Source: Blastomonas ursincola (lineage in GTDB: Bacteria > Pseudomonadota > Alphaproteobacteria > Sphingomonadales > Sphingomonadaceae). From it: DNA of 64,000 nucleotides. Both the position numbers and the translations under genes were made by a program. The stretch lies in contig NZ_VDES01000002.1 of the NCBI RefSeq assembly GCF_013607875.1, positions 1,246,297-1,310,296 of the forward strand, written 5' to 3'. Of the stretch, positions 15,674 to 23,149 are shown one piece after another (position 1 is the stretch's first letter; every line of letters starts with the position of its first letter). Below the pieces are notes generated by a model. It did not search any database, was not told where the DNA came from, and worked only from the letters and a program-made list of their open reading frames with translations.

Positions 15674-16945
15674 ATGCGCATCCCCGCCATGATCCTGAGC
15701 ATGCTGACCGGCGGCGCGCTGCTTGCGGCAACACCGCTGTTTGCGCAGTTGCAAACGCCGCTGGGCAATGTCGGGTTGCCTGGCATCGGGCGCGGGGTCG
15801 GCGACCTTCTCGACACGGCCGAAAATGGGGTCGACGGACTGGGCAGGCTGGCCCAGCGCGAGGCTGACCGGCTGCTGCAGTTGCGCGACCGGCGATTGAC
15901 CCAGCTGCTGCGGCAGAACCGCGATCTGATCGAACGTGACATGCGCGGCGATCTGGCGCGGCGCGGCGAGATCCTGGTCACCGCTCCGACCGAAGGCGCG
16001 ATGGATGCCCTCCGGCGCGCGGGTTTTTCGGTGATCGCCGAGGAACAGATCGAGGGCCTCGATCTCGCGATCGTGCGGCTGCGCGTTCCGGCTGGTCTCA
16101 GCCTCGCCAGGGCCGAAGCGCTGGCGCGCAAGGCCGCGCCCGGGGCCGAGATCGCGGTGGACAATCTGCACTGGCAATCGGGTTCGCTCGGCCGGGAGAG
16201 CTCGGCTCTGCCCAGCTTCGCGCTGCTGGCGGCAACCGCAGGATCACCGGTCGATACGCCCATCGGCATCATCGATGGTGCACCGGGGCCATCCTTTCGT
16301 CCGATGGCCATCAAGGGCTTTGCCAATGGGGCCCCGCTGGCCTCCGATCATGGTAGCGCGATCGTCAGCCTGCTGCGCAATGAAGGCGCAGGCCGGATAT
16401 GGGTGGCGGATGTCTATGGCAGCGACCCCGCCGGGGGCAACGCGCTGGCCATCGTCCGGGCACTCGGCTGGCTGGCGAGCAGTGGCTGCAAGCTGGTCAC
16501 GATCAGCCTGGTCGGCCCGCGCAATGCCGTGCTCGAACGCGCGATCCGGCAGGCGCAGCGAAGCGGCATCGTCATCGTTGCAGCGGTGGGCAATGACGGG
16601 CCGGCTGCGCCGCCTGCCTATCCCGCATCCTATGACGCTGTCGTGGCGGTGACCGGGGTGGACCGGAAGGGACGCGCGCTGATCGAGGCGGGGCGGGCGC
16701 TGCATGTCGATTATGCCGCGCCCGGGGCAGAGGTTCACGCGATGAATGCCCGGGGCAGGCCGGTCATCCTGCGCGGCACATCGTTCGCCACGCCGCTGGT
16801 CGCCATCAGACTTGCCGATGCGCTGGCCAGGGGCGGCGACTGGCAGGCGAGGCTGGATCGGGAAGCGCGCGATCTGGGGCCCAGGGGTGAAGACAGACGT
16901 TTCGGGCGCGGCCTTTTGTGCGAACAATGCGCCCGCAAGCCGTGA
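15674..16945 (+). CDS. Secreted subtilisin-like (S8) serine peptidase
   Basis: This is 423 residues with a signal peptide ending near LFAQ. A long helical, prodomain-like region (~30-185) precedes the S8 domain with Asp201 (IGIIDG), His226 (SDHGSAIVSLL), oxyanion Asn307 (VGNDGP) and Ser370 (RGTSFATP). The domain is compact and the C terminus has two Cys (LLCEQC). It is divergent from an ECF sigma/anti-sigma pair, which suggests either regulation by that sigma factor or proteolytic control of the anti-sigma factor. Both are inference. Confidence 0.88.
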   Translation: MRIPAMILSMLTGGALLAATPLFAQLQTPLGNVGLPGIGRGVGDLLDTAENGVDGLGRLAQREADRLLQLRDRRLTQLLRQNRDLIERDMRGDLARRGEILVTAPTEGAMDALRRAGFSVIAEEQIEGLDLAIVRLRVPAGLSLARAEALARKAAPGAEIAVDNLHWQSGSLGRESSALPSFALLAATAGSPVDTPIGIIDGAPGPSFRPMAIKGFANGAPLASDHGSAIVSLLRNEGAGRIWVADVYGSDPAGGNALAIVRALGWLASSGCKLVTISLVGPRNAVLERAIRQAQRSGIVIVAAVGNDGPAAPPAYPASYDAVVAVTGVDRKGRALIEAGRALHVDYAAPGAEVHAMNARGRPVILRGTSFATPLVAIRLADALARGGDWQARLDREARDLGPRGEDRRFGRGLLCEQCARKP

Positions 16946-16990
16946 ACTTTCAGGCTAGGCCGTGAATTAAACAGGCCAGGTGATCCGTTG

Positions 16991-17037
16991 TCCTTTCAGA
17001 CGGGCAGGCAGTGATGCCCGCGTTCAAGCTGAAAGGA
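16991..17037 (+). promoter_or_regulatory. 5'-UTR hairpin that pairs with the Shine-Dalgarno
   Basis: TCCTTTCAG (16991-16999) is the exact reverse complement of CTGAAAGGA (17029-17037). An inner stem CGGGC/GCCCG (17001-17005 with 17016-17020) lies between them. The right arm contains AAAGGA, the only good ribosome-binding site for the ATG at 17045. In the folded mRNA the site would be occluded, so translation could be controlled by temperature, a protein, an sRNA or a ligand. Confidence 0.55.
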
Positions 17038-17044
17038 ACCCATC

Positions 17045-17881
17045 ATGAAGAAGATTCTGATTGCCGCCGCGACGGTCGCGTTGATCCCGGCTGCCGCCCA
17101 GGCGCAACTGCTCGGCGGTGGCGGACTTGGCGGCGCATTGGGTGGAACTCTGGGCGGTACGTTGGGCGGTACGCTCGGGGGAGGGATCGAACGCCCGGTC
17201 GGCGGCTCGCTCGAGCGGACCACGCGCACCGTACGCGGTTCGGCCGAGGCCAATGGCTCGACCAGCGGCACGCAATCGGTCGATGCGCGGCGCGGTACCG
17301 TCTCGGCTCAGCGCAGCGCGAACGGCTCGGTCCTGGCCTCGACCGCCAGCCTGGCCGATATCGTGGTGCCGCCCGCCGGCACGATGACCGAGGCGCAAGG
17401 CTCCGGCACGGCGAGCGGCCAGGGCAGCGCGCAGGCCCGGCTGATCGGCACGGACGCCCTGACCGGCGCGGTTGCCCCCATCGCACAGGGAACGCGCGCC
17501 CGCGCTGGCGAGGCTGTTTCAAGCGTGCGGGGGGTGACAATGCCTGCCGGAGCGACCGCGGCGGGAAGCGGCGCTGGCTCTGCAAGCGGATCACTGCTGG
17601 CCAGTCCGCTGGCCGTTGCGGGCAGCGCTGCAGCGGCTGGCGACGGTGCTGCCATGGTCAGCCGCGGCATGCCGGTCACGCTGGCCGACGGATCATCGCT
17701 CGGCAAGGTTAAGGAAGTCGTCGCGAACAGCCGGGGCGAGGTCGAGCAGATCGTGGTGAAACAGGGCAATGTCACACGCTCGCTGCCGGCCGGCATGTTC
17801 TCGGCCTCTGGAAATGCGCTGGTTCTGGCCGAGACCGGCAGCACAGCGGCTGCGCCAGAAGCGGCGGAGCCTTCGGAATGA
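17045..17881 (+). CDS. Gly/Ala/Ser-rich secreted protein with PRC-barrel-like C-terminal part
   Basis: This is 278 residues with a signal peptide ending in AQAQ. A Gly-rich start repeats LGGT three times. A low-complexity Ser/Ala/Gly/Thr middle (~60-205) follows. A C-terminal segment (GMPVTLADGSSLGKVKEVVANSRGEVEQIVVKQGNVTRSLP) looks like a PRC-barrel-type beta domain. Function is unknown; an envelope or surface protein is likely. Translation is probably regulated by the hairpin covering its Shine-Dalgarno. A short 7-bp stem-loop directly follows the stop (17882-17901) and a strong terminator lies at 17960-17995. Confidence 0.75.
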   Translation: MKKILIAAATVALIPAAAQAQLLGGGGLGGALGGTLGGTLGGTLGGGIERPVGGSLERTTRTVRGSAEANGSTSGTQSVDARRGTVSAQRSANGSVLASTASLADIVVPPAGTMTEAQGSGTASGQGSAQARLIGTDALTGAVAPIAQGTRARAGEAVSSVRGVTMPAGATAAGSGAGSASGSLLASPLAVAGSAAAAGDGAAMVSRGMPVTLADGSSLGKVKEVVANSRGEVEQIVVKQGNVTRSLPAGMFSASGNALVLAETGSTAAAPEAAEPSE

Positions 17882-17959
17882 TCGGCTTGTCCTGAAGCCG
17901 AACCCAGCTGCGGTGTGCTGCTCGCTGCCTGTACGGGCCGCGCACCGCTGCCTCCTCGA

Positions 17960-17995
17960 GGCGGACGCTCTCCCGGCGTCCGCCTTCCTTTTTCT
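17960..17995 (+). terminator. Rho-independent terminator
   Basis: GGCGGACGC (17960-17968) and GCGTCCGCC (17976-17984) form a perfect 9-bp GC-rich stem with a 7-base loop, extendable by one A-T pair. It is followed by TTCCTTTTTCT. It ends the Gly-rich secreted protein's transcript and separates it from the gene at 18117. Confidence 0.88.
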
Positions 17996-18116
17996 GACCG
18001 GCCGCCGCTCGGTGCGCGGCCGAAAGAATCTGCACCATCGACGGATTAAACCGGATCTGCCGATCGTTTTCCTTTTGACCGCTTGCCATGGCGGCACTCA
18101 GCAAAGGGAGAATAGC

Positions 18117-18461
18117 ATGATCAAATTTGTCACGACGTCGATCGCCTTTCTGGGCTTCGCTGCCGCAGCCACGGCAGCGGTCCCGATGCTGCACGAGGAA
18201 CAGGTCGCCCGCGCCGAGGAAGCGCGTATCATCACCTTACCGATCGCGGGGATCGAGAACCGGCTGTGGTTCGATTATCGCATCAACGTCACCGAGGCGC
18301 AGAAGGAGCTGGGCAGCGACCTGCGCCGGGCGACCGATATCGAGGATCGCCGCGACGCCTGGGAAGAATATGCCGTCGAGCTGAAGCACGAACGGGTGCA
18401 CTATATCGAGGAAATGGCCGAACGCGGCTATCGCATGGGCAACGCGATCATCGTCGATTAA
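18117..18461 (+). CDS. Small secreted protein of unknown function
   Basis: This is 114 residues with AAAGGGAG 8 bases upstream of the ATG and a signal peptide (~1-20, ending ATAA). The mature part is highly charged and helical, with no Cys. It has a WFDYRINVTEAQKELGSDLRRATDIEDRRDAWEEY stretch suggesting a coiled or helical bundle. I do not recognise the family. It is probably monocistronic, lying between a terminator at 17960-17995 and a hairpin at 18474-18506. Confidence 0.75.
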   Translation: MIKFVTTSIAFLGFAAAATAAVPMLHEEQVARAEEARIITLPIAGIENRLWFDYRINVTEAQKELGSDLRRATDIEDRRDAWEEYAVELKHERVHYIEEMAERGYRMGNAIIVD

Positions 18462-18473
18462 TGGTTTGCAGCG

Positions 18474-18509
18474 GGGAGGGATCGAGCATGGTGGCGATCC
18501 CTTCCCTTT
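18474..18509 (+). terminator. Probable terminator hairpin
   Basis: GGGAGGGATCG (18474-18484) pairs with CGATCCC-TTCCC (18495-18506) with one bulged base and a 10-base loop, followed by only three T residues. It lies 12 bp after the stop of the small secreted protein. Confidence 0.55.
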
Positions 18510-18634
18510 GCCGCCTTGGGCCGGAATGAGGAACTGATCGACCGCTTCCGAGTTGGCTGGAGATATTTCTTTCACTTACGGAATTCAGGCGTGCCCCTTA
18601 TCTCCCTGCGATCGCTCACCTGCATGATCAGCCA

Positions 18635-21600
18635 ATGACGCATGCCGAACAGGCGCAACTCGACGCCGCCCGCATTGCCGCCGCGATCGACGGAAGCGAT
18701 GCCAATACCGACCCGTTCATCGCCGCTGTACGTGCCACGCGCATGCCCATGGTCATCACCGACCCTCGCCAGCCCGACAACCCGATCGTGTTCGTCAACG
18801 ATGCGTTCTGCCGGCTGGCCGGCTATGACCGGGACGAGATTCTCGGTCGCAATTGCCGCTTTCTGCAGGGTCCGAACACCGACCGCGAGGCCGTCGCAAG
18901 GCTGCGCGAAGCGCTCGAAGCCGTTCGGCCGATCGAACTCGATCTGCTCAACTATCGCAAGGACGGCGAGCCGTTCTGGAACCGTTTGCTGATTGCGCCG
19001 GTCAGGGATGCCGCCGGCGAGCTTGCCTATTTCTTCGCCAGCCAGCTCGACGTGACGCTCGAACGCGAGCGGCTGGCCAATCTTGAAAGCAGCAATGCGG
19101 CGCTGGTCTCCGAACTCGCGGGCCGCCTGCGCGAGCAGAGGGCGAGTGACGCCGAACTGCGCTTCACGCTGGAAGCGGGCAGGTTCGGCGCCTGGAGCCT
19201 GACATCGCCCGAAATGACACTGGAGACCTCGCCAGCCTGCCGCGTCAATTTCGGATTCCGCGATGATCAGCCGCTCAGCTATGACGATCTTCTGGCCGCG
19301 GTGCATGCCGATGACCGCGAGTTCGTGCGCCAGAGCCTGGCCTCCAGCATCGAGCGCCGCATGGATTGCGATATCGAGTGCAAGGTTCAGACGCCGCAGG
19401 GCGAGATCCGCCGGGTGGCCTTGCGCGGTAGGCCGACCGTTCATTCCGATGGCCGGTACGCAAAGCTCACCGGCATTTCGCTCGACATCACCGACAGGGT
19501 GCGTGCCGAACGGATGCGCCAGGGCCTGATCGCGCTGTCGGACGCGTTTCGCGACCTCGACAACGGTGCCGATATCTCGTTCGCGGCGGCCCAGATTCTG
19601 GGCGAGACGCTGGATGTCGATCGCGCCGGTTATGGCACGGTCGATCCTATCGCCGAAACGATCACCATAGAGAAGGACTGGAACGCGCCGGGCGTCACCA
19701 GCCTCGCAGGTACGCTCAATTTTCGCGACTATGGCAGCTATATCGACGACCTGGTCAGGGGCGAGACGGTCTGGTTCGAGAATGCGGAGACCGATCCGCG
19801 CACCATCGCCACCGCCGACGCGCTGAAGGCGATCACCGCTCAGGCAGTCGTCAACATGCCGGTGATGGAACAGGGCGTGATGGTCGCGCTCTTCTATCTG
19901 AACCACGGCACGCCGCGCTGCTGGCGCGAAGACGAGATCGATTTCGTCCGTGAGGTCGCCGATCGCACGCGCATTGCCGTCGAGCGGCGACGGGCGGAGC
20001 TGGCGCTGCGGGTCGCCAATCAAAGGCTGACCTTTCTCGATTCGGTCGGAAGGGCAGCCACGGAAGCAGGTGACGCGGATGCGGTCATGGCGATCACCAC
20101 CCGCATGGTGGGCGAGCACATGGGCGTTACCAGCTGCGCCTATGCGGACATGGACGACGACCAGGACGGGTTCACCATTCGTGGTGACTGGGCGGCGCAG
20201 GGCAGGGACAGCATCGTCGGTCGCTACAGCCTTGCCCTGTTCGGCAAACGAGCCGTGCAGGACCTGCGCGCCGGGCGCCCTCTGGTCATCCAGGACATCG
20301 TGGCCGAGCTTGCGCCTGAGGAAGCCGCGACCTTTCAGCAGATCGGGATCGGCGCGACCATCTGCACGCCGCTGATCCGCGAGGGGCGGCTGGTCGCACT
20401 GATGGCCATCCATGACGGGGCGCCGCGCGCGTGGAGCGAGGACGATCTCGCGCTGATCCGCGACGTTGCCGACCGGTCATGGGCCCATATCGAGCGCGCC
20501 CGCGCCGAAGCCGAGCTTCGCGATCTCAACGTCACGCTCGAGGCGCGGGTGGAAGAGCGTACCGGGCAGTTGCTGCGGACCGAGGAGGCGCTGCGTCAGG
20601 CGCAGAAGATGGAAGCCGTGGGCCAGCTGACCGGCGGGCTGGCGCACGACTTCAACAATCTGCTCGCGGCGATCGGCGGCAGCCTTGAAATGATTCAGGC
20701 GCGCATCGCCCAGGGGCGGCTCGATACCCTCGATCGCTATGCCCATGCGGCGCAGGGCGCGGTAAAGCGGGCCGCGGCCCTGACCCACAGGCTGCTCGCG
20801 TTTTCGCGGCGTCAGACGCTCGATCCCCGGACCGTCGACGTCAACCGGCTGGTGTCCGGCATGGAAGAGCTGGTGCGGCGCACCGTCGGCCCGCAGGTGC
20901 AGCTCGAGATTGTCGAGGCCAGCAGCCTGTGGACGACCCATATCGATGCGCACCAGCTCGAAAATGCGCTGCTCAACCTGTGCATCAATGCGCGCGATGC
21001 CATGCCCGAGGGTGGTCGGCTGACCATCGAGACCGCGAACAAGTGGTTCGATGATCGGTCGGCTGCAGAACAGGACTTGAAACCGGGTCAGTATATCTCG
21101 CTATGTGTCACCGATACCGGCACGGGAATGACGCGCGACGTGATCGCCAAAGCGTTCGACCCGTTCTTCACGACCAAGCCCCTGGGGCAGGGGACCGGAC
21201 TGGGGCTGTCGATGATCTATGGCTTTGTCCGCCAGTCGGGCGGTCAGGTGCGAGTCTATTCGGAGATCGGACAAGGCACCACGATGTGCCTGTACCTGCC
21301 TCGCCATCATGCAGATCTGGATGCCGAGTTGACGAAGCCCGAACCTGGACCGGCGCTGCCGGCGAGCCTGGGGGAGACGGTGCTGGTCATCGATGACGAG
21401 CCGACGGTGCGGATGCTGGTGGGCGAGGTGCTGGCCGAAGGCGGCTATTCCACCATCGAGGCATCGGACGGGCCGTCGGGTCTGCGCATTCTCGAATCCG
21501 ATACGCGGATCGACCTGTTGATCACCGACGTGGGCTTGCCCGGCGGGCTCAATGGTCGCCAGGTGGCCGACGCAGCGCGCATCCTGCGACCCGAGCTCAA

Positions 21601-21745
21601 GGTGCTGTTTATCACCGGCTATGCGGAAAATTCGGCGATCCGCCAGGGCCAGCTCGATCGGGACATGTCGATCATGACCAAACCATTCCAGCTGGACGCG
21701 CTCGCGGTCAAGATTCGCGAGATCCTGAGGGTCAATGGAGATTGA
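18635..21745 (+). CDS. Blue-light (LOV) hybrid histidine kinase with GAF domains and receiver
   Basis: This is a 1036-residue soluble sensor. The LOV domain (~28-135) has the photoadduct Cys74 in GRNCRFLQG, plus the flavin-contacting Asn of NYRKDG and FWN and the Gln of ASQLDV. A second PAS (~165-290) and two GAF-like domains (~295-455 and ~460-625) follow. HisKA has His671 (GLAHDFNN); HATPase_c has GTGTGLGLSMIYGF-type G boxes, and the C-terminal receiver (~915-1036) has Asp965 (LLITDVGLP). No membrane helix is seen. The Shine-Dalgarno is weak. It ends 269 bp before the lasso precursor on the same strand; no separate response regulator is nearby, so output partners are unknown. Confidence 0.93.
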   Translation: MTHAEQAQLDAARIAAAIDGSDANTDPFIAAVRATRMPMVITDPRQPDNPIVFVNDAFCRLAGYDRDEILGRNCRFLQGPNTDREAVARLREALEAVRPIELDLLNYRKDGEPFWNRLLIAPVRDAAGELAYFFASQLDVTLERERLANLESSNAALVSELAGRLREQRASDAELRFTLEAGRFGAWSLTSPEMTLETSPACRVNFGFRDDQPLSYDDLLAAVHADDREFVRQSLASSIERRMDCDIECKVQTPQGEIRRVALRGRPTVHSDGRYAKLTGISLDITDRVRAERMRQGLIALSDAFRDLDNGADISFAAAQILGETLDVDRAGYGTVDPIAETITIEKDWNAPGVTSLAGTLNFRDYGSYIDDLVRGETVWFENAETDPRTIATADALKAITAQAVVNMPVMEQGVMVALFYLNHGTPRCWREDEIDFVREVADRTRIAVERRRAELALRVANQRLTFLDSVGRAATEAGDADAVMAITTRMVGEHMGVTSCAYADMDDDQDGFTIRGDWAAQGRDSIVGRYSLALFGKRAVQDLRAGRPLVIQDIVAELAPEEAATFQQIGIGATICTPLIREGRLVALMAIHDGAPRAWSEDDLALIRDVADRSWAHIERARAEAELRDLNVTLEARVEERTGQLLRTEEALRQAQKMEAVGQLTGGLAHDFNNLLAAIGGSLEMIQARIAQGRLDTLDRYAHAAQGAVKRAAALTHRLLAFSRRQTLDPRTVDVNRLVSGMEELVRRTVGPQVQLEIVEASSLWTTHIDAHQLENALLNLCINARDAMPEGGRLTIETANKWFDDRSAAEQDLKPGQYISLCVTDTGTGMTRDVIAKAFDPFFTTKPLGQGTGLGLSMIYGFVRQSGGQVRVYSEIGQGTTMCLYLPRHHADLDAELTKPEPGPALPASLGETVLVIDDEPTVRMLVGEVLAEGGYSTIEASDGPSGLRILESDTRIDLLITDVGLPGGLNGRQVADAARILRPELKVLFITGYAENSAIRQGQLDRDMSIMTKPFQLDALAVKIREILRVNGD

Positions 21746-21900
21746 TCGACGCAACGCGTCGCGGGTTTGCGAAATTCGCCCCAAAAATCGGCTCTGATTG
21801 GGCGACGAGTATCGATCTGCAATTTATTTATTGCGACCATGCGCCGCAAGCATCGGGGTGCGCGGTTCCCGAGGGCATTCTGATCTGTTTGCGACAAATC

Positions 21901-21948
21901 TTGAATAAAAATCCATCCAAAATGGCTATAATATTCATGGTGTTGACA
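21901..21948 (+). promoter_or_regulatory. Candidate promoter region of the lasso cluster
   Basis: The 269-bp gap after the kinase is markedly AT-richer than its surroundings. It holds a perfect TATAAT (21927-21932) with TTGAAT 20 bases upstream (21901-21906, longer than ideal). A separate perfect TTGACA (21943-21948) is present with only a weak -10 candidate 17 bases later. Either could start the lasso mRNA. A small 6-bp stem-loop (21747-21761) follows the kinase stop; nothing else recognisable lies in the gap apart from the palindrome at 21972-22000. Confidence 0.5.
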
Positions 21949-21971
21949 AGCTATTGAGTAAGAGACAGCTT

Positions 21972-22000
21972 TTGCAATCGGGTTTAAGCCCGATTCGCAA
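21972..22000 (+). promoter_or_regulatory. Palindrome/hairpin just upstream of the lasso precursor
   Basis: AATCGGG (21976-21982) and CCCGATT (21989-21995) are perfect inverted repeats around TTTAAG. TTGC and GCAA flank them with one extra C, extending the stem to 11 pairs. It ends 3 bases before GGAG (22004-22007), the ribosome-binding site of the precursor. It could be a protein operator or a 5'-UTR stem that stabilises the mRNA. Confidence 0.6.
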
Positions 22001-22014
22001 AATGGAGTTCAGAG

Positions 22015-22158
22015 ATGTTTAAGAAGACTAATATTAAAGCCGGATCGAAGGCATCGAGCCGCGTCGTGGATCTTGGCCGCGCCAGCAAGCTGACCAAGGG
22101 CGGTTTCGGATGGGCGCTTGAAGGCTGGACGTTCCTAGGCTCGACCGACTGGAGGTAA
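22015..22158 (+). CDS. Lasso peptide precursor (A)
   Basis: This is 47 residues, with GGAG 7 bases before the ATG. The leader ends in VVDLGRASKLTK, matching the proteobacterial leader pattern (hydrophobic-Leu-Gly ... Leu-Thr-x) with the conserved Thr at position -2 (Thr27). The predicted core is GGFGWALEGWTFLGSTDWR (residues 29-47). Gly1 and Glu8 give the usual 8-residue macrolactam ring, and Trp10, Phe12 or Trp18 could act as steric plugs. The core opens GGxGxxxE like microcin J25, but the rest is unlike any lasso peptide I recall and has three Trp. The B and C genes follow on the same strand. Biological activity cannot be read from sequence. Confidence 0.9.
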   Translation: MFKKTNIKAGSKASSRVVDLGRASKLTKGGFGWALEGWTFLGSTDWR

Positions 22159-22165
22159 TGCCAGT

Positions 22166-22217
22166 TGCCGCCTTCTTGGCTATCGTTTGCGTCAAGGGTC
22201 GCGTCGAGAAGGCGGCA
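22166..22217 (+). promoter_or_regulatory. Hairpin between lasso A and B genes
   Basis: TGCCGCCTTCT (22166-22176) and AGAAGGCGGCA (22207-22217) are perfect 11-bp inverted repeats with a 30-base loop, followed by TTTTA. It starts 7 bases after the precursor stop. Terminator-like stem-loops after the precursor gene are known in proteobacterial lasso operons. They give far more precursor than enzyme mRNA or protect the precursor message. The remaining 213 bp up to the B gene shows no supported gene. Confidence 0.65.
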
Positions 22218-22429
22218 TTTTATCGAAGCCAGCAACGTCCTGCTTCCTGATGGCGGGAGGATCCGTAGTGGATGTCGATTGCCTGTCCTTCTCAAGGGGC
22301 GCGGAGCAGACCATCTGCCACGCATCCGCTTCTGGCCTTGCACCTGTCGTGGATCAAGAATTCAACCATGGCGCAGTCATCGCTTCTGCCATGCGACAGC
22401 ATTTCATGAAATTCTAAGGAGCACAGGCA

Positions 22430-23149
22430 TTGCAGGCCTGCTTCACTCTACCAGCAAATGTCCACCTGGCATTTTGTGACCGCTGCATGATTTTCTTCGA
22501 TGCGACAGCCGACCGATATTCCTTCCTGTCGAGTGAAGACGCCGAGCTGATCATGCCGCTCATCGCGATCGAGCAGGACGGTCCGATCGCTGGATTATTC
22601 CCACCCACACCGACGCCCGCGCCCGCAGAAGCACTTGCCGTTGCTGCCGATCTTGAAGCACAGGGGCTGCTGGTTGCAGGGCTCGGCGGCAAACGCTGCC
22701 AAAGATGGCTTTACACACAGCCTCTCAAGGAACTGCCCAGGCGCATAGGCCCGCGATCTGATCTTCTTGCCTGCCGCGATGTTCTGCGCCTGCTCTGGTG
22801 CGCGACTGCGGCCAAGGCGATGTTGAAGGCACTTACCCTCGACGCGATCATCGCGCGGGTCGGGCGATGGAAGCGAGAGGCTCCGCCTTGCGCCGACTGG
22901 CCCCGATTTGTGGACCAGCTGGAACTCTACAAGCGTATCCGCCCGCTGATCTACCGGAAGGGTGGCAATTGCCTGTTCGACACGCTCTGCATGATCCTGT
23001 TCTTCAAGGACCATCTATCGGAAATATCATGGAGATTTGGTGTCAGGCTTCGTCCCTTCCGGGCGCATGCCTGGCTCGAACGGGACAATGCTCTGCTCGA
23101 TGATGAGGCAGCTACGGTCCATGACTATGAAGTCATCATGGAGGTATAG
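22430..23149 (+). CDS. Lasso peptide maturation protease B (fused RRE and transglutaminase-like)
   Basis: This is 239 residues, starting at TTG 22430 with TAAGGAG 8 bases upstream. Residues ~1-90 form a PqqD-like RNA/RiPP recognition element (FTLPANVHLAFCDRCMIFFDATADRYSFLS) that would bind the leader. Residues ~105-239 are the transglutaminase-core-3 protease. Predicted Cys181 (GGNCLFD), His213 (RAHAWLE) and Asp225 show the same 32- and 12-residue spacing as the Cys150/His182/Asp194 triad I recall for McjB. It should remove the leader after Lys28 in an ATP-dependent way with the C protein. Its stop abuts the C start. Confidence 0.92.
   Translation: MQACFTLPANVHLAFCDRCMIFFDATADRYSFLSSEDAELIMPLIAIEQDGPIAGLFPPTPTPAPAEALAVAADLEAQGLLVAGLGGKRCQRWLYTQPLKELPRRIGPRSDLLACRDVLRLLWCATAAKAMLKALTLDAIIARVGRWKREAPPCADWPRFVDQLELYKRIRPLIYRKGGNCLFDTLCMILFFKDHLSEISWRFGVRLRPFRAHAWLERDNALLDDEAATVHDYEVIMEV

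Noticed and set aside
18572-20413. A 613-codon open frame on the minus strand
   Set aside because: It is antisense to the LOV histidine kinase, which has intact motifs throughout; the minus-strand translation has biased, domain-free composition.
22187-22417. A 76-codon frame between lasso A and B
   Set aside because: It starts at TTG without a ribosome-binding site, overlaps the A-B hairpin and the B ribosome-binding site region, and has no recognisable motif. It might still be worth checking for conservation.
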